DNA of 64,000 nucleotides from Tragulus kanchil (taxonomy: Eukaryota; Chordata; Mammalia; Artiodactyla; Tragulidae). Positions 22,741 through 33,680 of this stretch are shown here, piece by piece. The DNA is taken from contig JAIOJX010000006.1 in assembly GCA_022376925.1 (NCBI GenBank), forward strand, positions 60,535,394 to 60,599,393, written 5' to 3'. The translations under genes and the position numbers were made by a program. The notes beneath the pieces were generated by a model that was given only the letters and a program-made list of their open reading frames with translations, was not told the DNA's origin and made no database searches. Within the stretch, counting starts at the first letter, position 1. Every line of letters starts with the position of its first letter.

Positions 22741-23465
22741 TTGGTAAATGAGAAATAAGAGAGTGAAAAAGCTGGTTTAAAGCTCAACATTAAAAAAAAC
22801 TAAGATCATGTGTCCAATCCCATCACTTCACGGGAAATAGGTGGCCAAACAATGAAAACAGTGACAAATTTTCTATTCTTAGGCTCCAAAATCACTACAG
22901 GTGGTGATTGAAGTCATCAGTTTAAAAGATGCTTACTCCTTGGAAGAAAAGCTGTGACAAACTTAGACAGTGCATTAAAAAGCAAAGACATCACTTTCCT
23001 GACAAAATTCCATATAGTCAAAGCTGTGGTTTTCCCAGTAGTCATGTAAAGTTGGCAGAGTTGGACCATAAAAAAAGCTGAGCACTGAAGAATTGATGCT
23101 TTTGAACTGTGGTGTTGGAGAAGATTCTTGAGAGTTTCTTGCACTGCAAGGAGATCAAAGCCATCAATCCTACAGGAAATCAGTCCTGAATATTCATTAG
23201 AAGGACTGATGCTGTAATTGAAGCTCCAGTGTATTGACCACATGACATGAAAAGACAGCTCGTTGGAAATGTCCCTGATGCTGGGAAAAAAATAGAAGGC
23301 AGAAGGAGAAGGGAATCACAGAGGATGAGACAGTTGGATGGCATCCCTACGTCAAAGTACATGAGTTTGAGCAAGCTCTGTGAGATGGTGAAGTATAGAA
23401 AAGCCTGATGTGCCATAATCCATGGTGTTGCAGAGTAGGTCATGATTGAGTGACTGAATTGAAGT
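22741..23465 (+). mobile_element. BovB-B: 5'-truncated BovB 3' end
   Basis: AAAAAGCTGGTTTAAAGCTCAAC through CAAAGACATCAC, GTTTTCCCAGTAGTCATG, GAATTGATGCTTTTGAACTG and GATGAGACAGTTGGATGGCATC follows the last about 700 bases of BovB (end of RT and tail). Stops are frequent. It repeats at 23898-24622 through D7. Confidence 0.88.
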
Positions 23466-25048
23466 GAAATGACTTTCAACACTAGTCTTAAGTGTACAGT
23501 ATGTTTAAATAATATTTTTTGGGGGGGTTCACAATTCATTAAAAGGTATTACATAACAATGGCTACTTATCCCTGCATAGATACTTGTTGCTTATTTATT
23601 TTGTAAATAATATTTTGCATCTCTTTTCATGTTGGGCATCTGTATGTCTCACACAGAAAAATGTCTATTCAGAATTTCTGCCCATTTTTTAATCATTCTT
23701 TTTAAATATTCAGTTTTATGATCTATTTATATATTGTATATGTCAACCCCTTACCTGACATACCATTCTCAAATATTTTCTTTCATTTAGTAGATTGTTT
23801 TTTTCCTTTAGTTGAAGTTTCTTTTGCTGTTAAACACTTGCAGTTTAATTAGGTCCCATTTGTTTATTTTCGCTTTTTTTTCACCCTAGAAGAATCCTTG
23901 GTAAATGAGAAATAAGAGAGTGAAAAAGCTGGTTTAAAGCTCAACATTAAAAAAAACTAAGATCATGTGTCCAATCCCATCACTTCACGGGAAATAGGTG
24001 GCCAAACAATGAAAACAGTGACAAATTTTCTATTCTTAGGCTCCAAAATCACTACAGGTGGTGATTGAAGTCATCAGTTTAAAAGATGCTTACTCCTTGG
24101 AAGAAAAGCTGTGACAAACTTAGACAGTGCATTAAAAAGCAAAGACATCACTTTCCTGACAAAATTCCATATAGTCAAAGCTGTGGTTTTCCCAGTAGTC
24201 ATGTAAAGTTGGCAGAGTTGGACCATAAAAAAAGCTGAGCACTGAAGAATTGATGCTTTTGAACTGTGGTGTTGGAGAAGATTCTTGAGAGTTTCTTGCA
24301 CTGCAAGGAGATCAAAGCCATCAATCCTACAGGAAATCAGTCCTGAATATTCATTAGAAGGACTGATGCTGTAATTGAAGCTCCAGTGTATTGACCACAT
24401 GACATGAAAAGACAGCTCGTTGGAAATGTCCCTGATGCTGGGAAAAAAATAGAAGGCAGAAGGAGAAGGGAATCACAGAGGATGAGACAGTTGGATGGCA
24501 TCCCTACGTCAAAGTACATGAGTTTGAGCAAGCTCTGTGAGATGGTGAAGTATAGAAAAGCCTGATGTGCCATAATCCATGGTGTTGCAGAGTAGGTCAT
24601 GATTGAGTGACTGAATTGAAGTGAAATGACTTTCAACACTAGTCTTAAGTGTACAGTATGTTTAAATAATATTTTTTGGGGGGGTTCACAATTCATTAAA
24701 AGGTATTACATAACAATGGCTACTTATCCCTGCATAGATACTTGTTGCTTATTTATTTTGTAAATAATATTTTGCATCTCTTTTCATGTTGGGCATCTGT
24801 ATGTCTCACACAGAAAAATGTCTATTCAGAATTTCTGCCCATTTTTTAATCATTCTTTTTAAATATTCAGTTTTATGATCTATTTATATATTGTATATGT
24901 CAACCCCTTACCTGACATACCATTCTCAAATATTTTCTTTCATTTAGTAGATTGTTTTTTTCCTTTAGTTGAAGTTTCTTTTGCTGTTAAACACTTGCAG
25001 TTTAATTAGGTCCCATTTGTTTATTTTCGCTTTTTTTTCACCCTAGAA
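22741..25048. repeat. Tandem duplication D7 (offset about 1157)
   Basis: Copy 1 is 22741-23891 and copy 2 is 23898-25048. The unit contains BovB-B plus 420 bases of antisense L1; the copies look base-identical over long runs. Confidence 0.95.
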
Positions 25049-25301
25049 GACATATTCAAGAATATATTGCTGTGGTTTATCTCAAAGAATGTTCTGCTTA
25101 TATTTTCTTCTAGAAGTTTTATGGTTTCCAGTCTTATATTTAGGTCTTGAATCCATTTTGAATTTATTGTTGTATATTACATTAGGAAATACTCAAATCT
25201 CATTCTTTTGTATGTAGCTGTCTGGTTTTCCCAGCAACAATTTTGAAGAGACTTTCTTTTCTCCATTTTATAACTTTACCTCCTTTTCATAGATTAACTG
25301 A

Positions 25302-25595
25302 TTAAAAGTGCATTGGTTTACTTCTAGACTCTCTACTCTGTTCGAGTGATCTACGTTTCAGTTTATGTGCCAGAATCATATTCATATGCCAATACCATAG
25401 TCTGTAGGTCAGTTTGAAGTCAGGGACCATGATACCTCCAGCTTTGGTTCTTCTCAAGAATGGTTTGGTAGTTTGGTATCTTTTGTGGTCCCGTAAAAGC
25501 TTTTGGATTGTTTCACCCAGTTTTGTGAAAAATGTCATGGGTATTTCAACAAGGATTGGATTTAATTTGTAGATCGCCTTGACACATACATGCAT
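25302..25595 (-). pseudogene. L1-B ORF2 C-terminal fragment, open for 97 codons
   Basis: This is the longest open stretch of L1-B. It encodes the part of ORF2p after the RT palm, with the landmarks KLGETIQKLLRDHKRY, LRRTKAGGIMVPDFKL and RLWYWHMNMILAHK. Working L1s have a similar FIWxxKRP..AKxIL..K...GGI..P.FK..YKA...KT.WYWH order. The first residues come from the flanking SINE junction, so there is no real start. It is a remnant within L1-B and not a gene. Confidence 0.8.
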
Positions 25596-27844
25596 GCTAA
25601 GTTGCTTCAGTCATGTCCAAGTCTTTGGGACCCTATGGACTATAGCCTGCCAGGCTCCTCTATGCATGGGCTTCTCCAGGTAAGAATACTGAAGTGATAC
25701 TATGCTCTCCTTCAGGGGACCTTCCTGAGCCAGGGACTGAATTCACATCACCTATGTCTCTTGCATTGGCAGGCAGGTTCTTTACCACTAGAGCCACCTG
25801 GGAAGCACAGGTAGTATGGACGTTTTAAGTAATATAAATTCTTTCTGTTCAAGAACCTGAAACATATTTTCATTTCTTTGTATAATTTTCAAATTCCTCA
25901 TCAATGTTTTACAGTTTTCAGACTATAAGCTTTTTAAACTCTTGGTTAAATTTATTTCTATGTATTTTATTCTCTTTATGTGACTTTAAATAAAATAGTC
26001 TTCTTTTTTTCCCTTCTAATAGTTAATTTTTTTAAGTGATATTTATATCTTGTGAACTTACTAAACTCATGTATTAGCTCTGATAGTATTTTCTGTATAT
26101 TGTATTGTGTTAAAATTTGCAAATAATGGTAGCTTTATTTTTTCCACTGAAATTTGGACGCTTTTCATTTTTTTCTTACCTGTCTTCTCTGGCTAGAATT
26201 TTCTATGATGCTTAAAAGAAGTGACATGACCGGGTATTTCTTGTCCTATCTTTGATTTTAGAGGAAAGGCTTTCAGCTTTTCAGTATAGAGCATGTTAGC
26301 TGTGGATTTGTGGTAAAGAAGCTTTACTATGTTGAGATATGTTCTCTGTAAAACAACTTTGATGAAAGTTTTTATCATCAAAGATGGTGAAATTTGTCAA
26401 ACACTCTTTTACATCTATTGACATAATCATGTGATTTTTATCCTTGCTTTTATTAATGTAGTGTACCCCATTCACTGATTTGTGAATATTGAACCATTTC
26501 TGTGACCATTGAATGAGTTCACCTTGAGCATGGTGTATTTTTTTTAATGTATTTTTGGATTCAGTTTGATAATATTATGTTGAAAATTTTTGCATGTATA
26601 ATAATCATAGACATTGGATTCTTGTATTTCGTAGCTGCTGCTGTTGTTATTTGTGTGGTCCTTTTGTTGCGGGCACCGTGTCTGAGTGTACTCTGATTTC
26701 TATTCTCACTTGACACATACATGCTTGCTAAGTTGCTTCAGTCATGTCCAAGTCTTTGGGACCCTATGGACTATAGCCTGCCAGGCTCCTCTATGCATGG
26801 GCTTCTCCAGGTAAGAATACTGAAGTGATACTATGCTCTCCTTCAGGGGACCTTCCTGAGCCAGGGACTGAATTCACATCACCTATGTCTCTTGCATTGG
26901 CAGGCAGGTTCTTTACCACTAGAGCCACCTGGGAAGCACAGGTAGTATGGACGTTTTAAGTAATATAAATTCTTTCTGTTCAAGAACCTGAAACATATTT
27001 TCATTTCTTTGTATAATTTTCAAATTCCTCATCAATGTTTTACAGTTTTCAGACTATAAGCTTTTTAAACTCTTGGTTAAATTTATTTCTATGTATTTTA
27101 TTCTCTTTATGTGACTTTAAATAAAATAGTCTTCTTTTTTTCCCTTCTAATAGTTAATTTTTTTAAGTGATATTTATATCTTGTGAACTTACTAAACTCA
27201 TGTATTAGCTCTGATAGTATTTTCTGTATATTGTATTGTGTTAAAATTTGCAAATAATGGTAGCTTTATTTTTTCCACTGAAATTTGGACGCTTTTCATT
27301 TTTTTTTTCTTACCTGTCTTCTCTGGCTAGAATTTTCTATGATGCTTAAAAGAAGTGACATGACCGGGTATTTCTTGTCCTATCTTTGATTTTAGAGGAA
27401 AGGCTTTCAGCTTTTCAGTATAGAGCATGTTAGCTGTGGATTTGTGGTAAAGAAGCTTTACTATGTTGAGATATGTTCTCTGTAAAACAACTTTGATGAA
27501 AGTTTTTATCATCAAAGATGGTGAAATTTGTCAAACACTCTTTTACATCTATTGACATAATCATGTGATTTTTATCCTTGCTTTTATTAATGTAGTGTAC
27601 CCCATTCACTGATTTGTGAATATTGAACCATTTCTGTGACCATTGAATGAGTTCACCTTGAGCATGGTGTATTTTTTTTAATGTATTTTTGGATTCAGTT
27701 TGATAATATTATGTTGAAAATTTTTGCATGTATAATAATCATAGACATTGGATTCTTGTATTTCGTAGCTGCTGCTGTTGTTATTTGTGTGGTCCTTTTG
27801 TTGCGGGCACCGTGTCTGAGTGTACTCTGATTTCTATTCTCACT
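25580..27844. repeat. Tandem duplication D8 (offset about 1131)
   Basis: Copy 1 is 25580-26710 and copy 2 is 26711-27844. The T-run near 26170 is 6 T against a longer run at 27299-27308. The junction (TTCTCAC|TTGACAC) falls within the LTR-F sequence. Confidence 0.94.
25581..25808 (-). mobile_element. Bov-tA SINE, antisense
   Basis: TGCTAAGTTGCTTCAGTCATG, then GACCCTATGGACTATAGCCTG and GAGCCACCTGGGAAGC, is Bov-tA in reverse complement. D8 repeats it at 26712-26940. Confidence 0.9.
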
Positions 27845-28500
27845 AGTTCTTGCTAAGAGATACTATATTAAATAACTCAGAGACCTTTTCGCGAACACGG
27901 TGTAGTCCCCTCAGGGTGTGAGCCTCGGACTTCAACAATAAAGTGTCGTGGTCTCAAGTATTGTCAAACCAAGAGTGGGTTTATTAATCATCAAATAAAG
28001 GCAAGCACAAATAATCAGAAATAATCAGAATTCCATCAAATGCAAACAGATGTTCTTACCCCAGAGCGGGAGAGTCTCGGTCTCATATCGGCGCAGCCAA
28101 TCTCCATGAGCCAGCCTCCTGCACAATCTTCCTTTACCCTTTTTATATTTTTTCCAACTAGAAATCTCGAGCTAAGTAATAATCATGAAGAAGCTTTTTG
28201 TTTCTCTAGAGATGCAAAAAAGGTCATCACCAGAGCCCTTTGCTCCTCCACCAACATCTTTGCTCTTGAGGAGAAACATTATTACAATGCTTAAGTCACA
28301 AAGGGCGCTCAGAGTTGTAAAGTGTTTCATTATGATTAGAAAGCGGGTAAGAGGAAGAACCTTTGTGCTCTGTGTTGGTCTCAGAGAGGCGAGGCTTGCA
28401 GGTAATGCCCATCCTTAATGTGAGGAGACATTTATCTGCTCAGCCTGGATATCTTTTCTTAATCTTTTCTGTAAGAAGCAAACACGCCTTTACTTGCCCA
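27799..28500 (-). repeat. LTR-F copy 1: LTR-like element, minus strand
   Basis: In its own sense this starts TGGGCAAGTAAAGG (28500) and ends CGGTGCCCGCAACA (27799), giving TG...CA ends. It matches the plus-strand LTR-F at 61431-63643 in order: a CAGAAAAGATTAAG block, the GCTCTGGGGTAAGAAC block (a donor-like GTAAG), ATTAATAAA poly(A) signal (27969), the CTTGGTTTGACAAT block and a final AATCAGAGTA block. It lacks about 190 bases of U3 and more that the other copy has. It interrupts L1-B. A short piece of its end is also at 26666-26710 through D8. No TSD is clear. Confidence 0.65.
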
Positions 28501-30533
28501 TGACACTTTCTTTGTTCTTTTCCTCCTTTTTTCTTTTCTTTGTAGTTTCTTTGTAGGATTTTGATAACAGATCCACAGTGACCTTGTAGAATGAATTTGG
28601 GGATGTTTCATCTTCAGTTTTTTTGAAGTAGCTTGAGAAAGATAAGTATATTCTCTTCTCTTTATACATATTTTGGAGAAATTCTCTGTGAAGTCATATA
28701 GTGTTGGTCTTTTGTTTACTGGGACTTTTAAAAGTACACATACAATTGTATTACAAGTGATCTGTGTGTTTAGATTTTATGCTTTACAGATTCAGTCTTG
28801 AAAAATTGTGTTTTTTCCAGAAGTTACTCCATTTCTTCTAGGTTGTCCAATATGTTGGCATTTCATTCTTCATAAATTTTTATGATTTTTTTGTACATTT
28901 TATGGATGCTATATTTCCTCTTTTACTTCTTATTTTGTTTATTTGGGCAAGTTCTCTTTTCTTCTTGATGAACTTGACTTTATGCGTGTTTATGTATGAA
29001 GTGAGTCTCTTATAAACAGCATATAGATGGTTCTTGTTCATTTTTACTTTTATTTATTTTTTTTTACTTAGTATATCTTATGGTTTCCCAGATAGCGCTA
29101 GTGGTAAAGTACCTGCCTGCCAAGGCAGGAGATAAAGGTTTGAGATCTGGGTAAGAAAGATCCTCTGGAAAAGGGCACAGCAACCCATTCCAGCATTCTT
29201 GACTGGAGAATCCCATGACCAGAGGAACCTGGTGGAATACAGCCTATAGGGTCCTAGAGCCAGACATTACTGAAGCATACATAGCCACAATATATCTTTT
29301 GATTGAAACATTTAGTTCACTGACGTTTAAAGTAATTATTGATAAGTATGTATTTATTGTCATTTTATTACTTATTTTCTGGTTGATTTTATAGTCCTGC
29401 TCTGTTAATACAGCTGATCTATTTGCCATCCAAGGGACTATCAATAGTCTTTTCTAGCACCAAAAAAGATTTTTATTTGCCCATCCTTAATGTGAGGAGA
29501 CATTTATCTGCTCAGCCTGGATATCTTTTCTTAATCTTTTCTGTAAGAAGCAAACACGCCTTTACTTGCCCATGACACTTTCTTTGTTCTTTTCCTCCTT
29601 TTTTCTTTTCTTTGTAGTTTCTTTGTAGGATTTTGATAACAGATCCACAGTGACCTTGTAGAATGAATTTGGGGATGTTTCATCTTCGGTTTACTTGAAG
29701 TAGCTTGAGAAAGATAAGTATATTCTCTTCTCTTTATACATATTTTGGAGAAATTCTCTGTGAAGTCATATAGTGTTGGTCTTTTGTTTACTGGGACTTT
29801 TAAAAGTACACATACAATTGTATTACAAGTGATCTGTGTGTTTAGATTTTATGCTTTACAGATTCAGTCTTGAAAAATTGTGTTTTTTCCAGAAGTTACT
29901 CCATTTCTTCTAGGTTGTCCAATATGTTGGCATTTCATTCTTCATAAATTTTTATGATTTTTTTGTACATTTTATGGATGCTATATTTCCTCTTTTACTT
30001 CTTATTTTGTTTATTTGGGCAAGTTCTCTTTTCTTCTTGATGAACTTGACTTTATGCGTGTTTATGTATGAAGTGAGTCTCTTATAAACAGCATATAGAT
30101 GGTTCTTGTTCATTTTTACTTTTATTTATTTTTTTTTACTTAGTATATCTTATGGTTTCCCAGATAGCGCTAGTGGTAAAGTACCTGCCTGCCAAGGCAG
30201 GAGATAAAGGTTTGAGATCTGGGTAAGAAAGATCCTCTGGAAAAGGGCACAGCAACCCATTCCAGCATTCTTGACTGGAGAATCCCATGACCAGAGGAAC
30301 CTGGTGGAATACAGCCTATAGGGTCCTAGAGCCAGACATTACTGAAGCATACATAGCCACAATATATCTTTTGATTGAAACATTTAGTTCACTGACGTTT
30401 AAAGTAATTATTGATAAGTATGTATTTATTGTCATTTTATTACTTATTTTCTGGTTGATTTTATAGTCCTGCTCTGTTAATACAGCTGATCTATTTGCCA
30501 TCCAAGGGACTATCAATAGTCTTTTCTAGCACC
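28407..30533. repeat. Tandem duplication D9 (offset about 1071)
   Basis: Copy 1 is 28407-29477 and copy 2 is 29478-30533. The main difference is CTTCAGTTTTTTTGAAG against CTTCGGTTTACTTGAAG. The unit starts inside LTR-F and ends in L1-B. Confidence 0.94.
29083..29277 (+). mobile_element. Bov-tA SINE, degenerate
   Basis: GTTTCCCAGATAGCGCTAGTG, then CTGCCTGCCAAGGCAGGAG and CTGGAGAATCCCATGACCAG, matches Bov-tA with several changes. D9 repeats it at 30155-30349. Confidence 0.85.
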
Positions 30534-30544
30534 AGAAATCAAAA

Positions 30545-31385
30545 GCACCAGTTCTTTTGCATTTGACCTTCTTTATGATCCAAATATCACAGTTGTCAAA
30601 GTGATGTCTCTGATTTTTAATACGCTATGTGGTTTTGTCATAGCTTTTTTCCCAAGGTGCAGGTTTCTATTAATTTCATGACAGCAATCACTATCCAAAG
30701 TGATTTTGGAGCCCAAGAAGATACAGTCTGACAATTTCCATTTTTTTCCATGTATTGGCCATGAGGCAATGGAAGTAGATGTCATAACCTTCATTTTCTG
30801 AATGTTTTTTTTAAACGAATTTTTTTCACACTCATTTTTCACCTTCATCAAGAGGCTCTTTCATTCCTCTTTGCTTTCTGCCATATGCATATCTGAGATT
30901 GGTTATATTTCTCATGCCAATCTTGATTCCGACTTATGAGTCTTCTAGTCTGACATTTCACATAATGCACTCTGCAAAGAAGTTAAGTAGTAAGCTGGTT
31001 GACAATATACATTATGAGTCTTCTAGTCTGACATTTCACATAATGCACTCTGCAAAGAAGTTAAGTAGTAAGCTGGTTGACAATATACAGCTGTGACATA
31101 TTCCTTTCCCAATTTTGAAACAGTTCGTTATTCCATGTCCATTTCTAACCTTTGCTTCTTGTTGTGAACACAGGTTTTTCAGGAGACAGGTAAGATGGTC
31201 TAGTATTACAATCTCTTTAAAAATTTTCCAGTTTGCTGTGATCCACACCATCAAAGGCTTCAGTGTAGTCAATGAAGCAGAAGTAGAGCTTTCTTTTCTT
31301 TCTCTCTCTCTCTTTTATTATTACTATTATTTTTAAATTCCTTTGCTTTTTCTATGATCCAAAGAATGTTGGCAATTTAGCTGTG
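30545..31385 (-). mobile_element. BovB-C: minus-strand BovB RT fragment
   Basis: On the minus strand, 31036-31272 encodes KPLMVWITANWKI then VILDHLTCLLKNL, the BovB RT region around the first catalytic Asp. It continues leftward to the PITS/MASW segment (about 30780) and the GSKITLDSD segment (30700). The right part (31325-31385) resumes BovB after an inserted (CT)n/(TTA)n stretch at 31290-31325. A 78-base unit occurs twice at 30934-31089. The RT box itself lies in the rearranged area and is not intact. D10 repeats most of it at 31844-32585. Confidence 0.85.
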
Positions 31386-33030
31386 GGTGAATTCAGGTGC
31401 TAAATGGCTGGATCAGAAGCTCTGAGGGTTGGGTTCAAACTGGCTCTACTCCCTTAAATTTGTTCTCTCTCCTCACTCCAAGCACTGGCATCCTCACCCA
31501 ATGTGGAGTGGTTCTAGAGCAAGAGGAACTGGTGTAATCACTGGTTATGGGGTCTGAACATGGACTGTGTCCAGCCTAACCAGGGTCAGAGTCCTGGAGT
31601 CCTGATGTGATACCTGTATAAGCATCAGTGAAAAATGTCCCTGCCCTACTCTGATACCCCTTCAGATCTGAGCCTCCTCTACTCCCCAATAGCTGACTCT
31701 TCCTCTCAGCCTCTATCACCCTCTTCCTGATACGGAAGTGCACAACAGGGCAGGTGGGGCCTGTGCTTGCTCTTATCATGGGTTGGAATATGGACTTTTG
31801 TAGTCTAGTTTCAGACAGAGACTGGTATGAAGTCTGATCGCACCTTTTTCCCAAGGTGCAGGTTTCTATTAATTTCATGACAGCAATCACTATCCAAAGT
31901 GATTTTGGAGCCCAAGAAGATACAGTCTGACAATTTCCATTTTTTTCCATGTATTGGCCATGAGGCAATGGAAGTAGATGTCATAACCTTCATTTTCTGA
32001 ATGTTTTTTTTAAACGAATTTTTTTCACACTCATTTTTCACCTTCATCAAGAGGCTCTTTCATTCCTCTTTGCTTTCTGCCATATGCATATCTGAGATTG
32101 GTTATATTTCTCATGCCAATCTTGATTCCGACTTATGAGTCTTCTAGTCTGACATTTCACATAATGCACTCTGCAAAGAAGTTAAGTAGTAAGCTGGTTG
32201 ACAATATACATTATGAGTCTTCTAGTCTGACATTTCACATAATGCACTCTGCAAAGAAGTTAAGTAGTAAGCTGGTTGACAATATACAGCTGTGACATAT
32301 TCCTTTCCCAATTTTGAAACAGTTCGTTATTCCATGTCCATTTCTAACCTTTGCTTCTTGTTGTGAACACAGGTTTTTCAGGAGACAGGTAAGATGGTCT
32401 AGTATTACAATCTCTTTAAAAATTTTCCAGTTTGCTGTGATCCACACCATCAAAGGCTTCAGTGTAGTCAATGAAGCAGAAGTAGAGCTTTCTTTTCTTT
32501 CTCTCTCTCTCTTTTATTATTACTATTATTTTTAAATTCCTTTGCTTTTTCTATGATCCAAAGAATGTTGGCAATTTAGCTGTGGGTGAATTCAGGTGCT
32601 AAATGGCTGGATCAGAAGCTCTGAGGGTTGGGTTCAAACTGGCTCTACTCCCTTAAATTTGTTCTCTCTCCTCACTCCAAGCACTGGCATCCTCACCCAA
32701 TGTGGAGTGGTTCTAGAGCAAGAGGAACTGGTGTAATCACTGGTTATGGGGTCTGAACATGGACTGTGTCCAGCCTAACCAGGGTCAGAGTCCTGGAGTC
32801 CTGATGTGATACCTGTATAAGCATCAGTGAAAAATGTCCCTGCCCTACTCTGATACCCCTTCAGATCTGAGCCTCCTCTACTCCCCAATAGCTGACTCTT
32901 CCTCTCAGCCTCTATCACCCTCTTCCTGATACGGAAGTGCACAACAGGGCAGGTGGGGCCTGTGCTTGCTCTTATCATGGGTTGGAATATGGACTTTTGT
33001 AGTCTAGTTTCAGACAGAGACTGGTATTAA
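30645..33030. repeat. Tandem duplication D10 (offset about 1199)
   Basis: Copy 1 is 30645-31843 and copy 2 is 31844-33030. Copy 1 ends CTGGTATGAAGTCTGATCGCACC where copy 2 has CTGGTATTAAGTCTGAGTTG, so the last bases of copy 1 are degraded. Confidence 0.94.
30934..31089. repeat. 78-base tandem repeat within BovB-C
   Basis: TTATGAGTCTTCTAGTCTGA begins at 30934 and again at 31012, with 78-base spacing and near-identical units. 78 bases is 26 codons, so the BovB frame is not shifted. The pair recurs at 32133-32288 in D10 copy 2. Confidence 0.9.
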
Positions 33031-33680
33031 GTCTGAGTTGATTTGTGGATAAGCAGCCATATATAAACTGTCCCTGCCTTGCTCAGATGCCACGTTGGTC
33101 AGACCTCTTCTCAGTATGCAGTTGCATCTTGAAATAGATGGGCCTAGAGCAGTTGCTTGGCTCAGACTGGGCCATGCACCAGGGAAGTTATGGGAAACTG
33201 ACCACCCACTTGTGCCATCTCTGTTTACCCTCTCTTCTCTTCTTCAGGATCAAGCATATTAGAGTGCATTCTTCACAGGTGGAGCCCAGGCTACCCATAG
33301 CCCACCTGTTAATCCTGCTGGCTCTCCCAATTAGCCAAGGTGGGTAGTCCTTCCCTATGTTGGATAGGGTTGGGATGCCCAGTATATGCCTTAAGCAGCT
33401 CACTACCTCAGGGGGGATGTCTGCCCATGTAATCTGTCTTTACTTCTGAGGGGCATGTGTCCCAACATGGTTTATTTTCTTTCCTTTGTATCTAATTTTG
33501 TATGGACCTTTATTAAAGCCTTGATTGTACAGAAGTCTTTCTATCAATTTCCAGTTAGTTTTCAGTGAGAATTCCCCTATATGTTCCCCAAATATAAATG
33601 TATATATGTTGTGTTCATGGACAGAGGTGAATTCCATGTACTCCTACTCCAACACCTTGCTCTTTTCTATATAAACGAAA
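31390..33680 (-). mobile_element. Probable L1 5' UTR, antisense (may belong to L1-B)
   Basis: Read on the minus strand, this starts near 33665 with AGCAAGGTGTTGGAGTAGGAG, close to the CCAAGATGG..GGAGTAGGAG start of artiodactyl L1 5' UTRs. It continues with AATTCTCACTGAAAACTAACTGG, ACATGCCCCTCAGAAG and further non-coding GC-richer sequence. It lies upstream, in the minus sense, of L1-B ORF2 with BovB-C in between, so it may be the same L1 with ORF1 lost. D10 and D11 duplicate parts, and 32754-33030 occurs three times. The assignment is by resemblance; an old unrelated repeat is possible. Confidence 0.5.

Larger units (their letters stand above)
23480..30535 (-). mobile_element. L1-B: ORF2 region of a minus-strand L1, interrupted several times
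   Basis: Read on the minus strand, the order is correct for ORF2. The start of the endonuclease (LSIITLNVSELNVSIKRY) is at about 29360, or 30432 in the duplicate. The RT region (NIVKLLYHKSTANMLYTEKL) is at about 26300/27430. The C-terminal part (VEIPMTFFTKLGETIQKL and KAGGIMVPDFKL) is at 25400-25545, and the last part is at 23480-23890 (GACCTAATTAAACTG in antisense). Insertions are a Bov-tA (25581), an LTR-F (27799-28500) and another Bov-tA (29083). D7, D8 and D9 inflate it. Many stops; inactive. Confidence 0.85.

Noticed and set aside
22941..23243. A 108-codon minus-strand frame (22917-23243, repeated at 24074-24400) as a gene
   Set aside because: It is antisense to the BovB 3' end and is repeated only by D7.
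28040..28418. Open frames of 84 and 77 codons in unusual non-LINE sequence
   Set aside because: They run against the sense of LTR-F copy 1 and are not kept in the plus-strand LTR-F copy.
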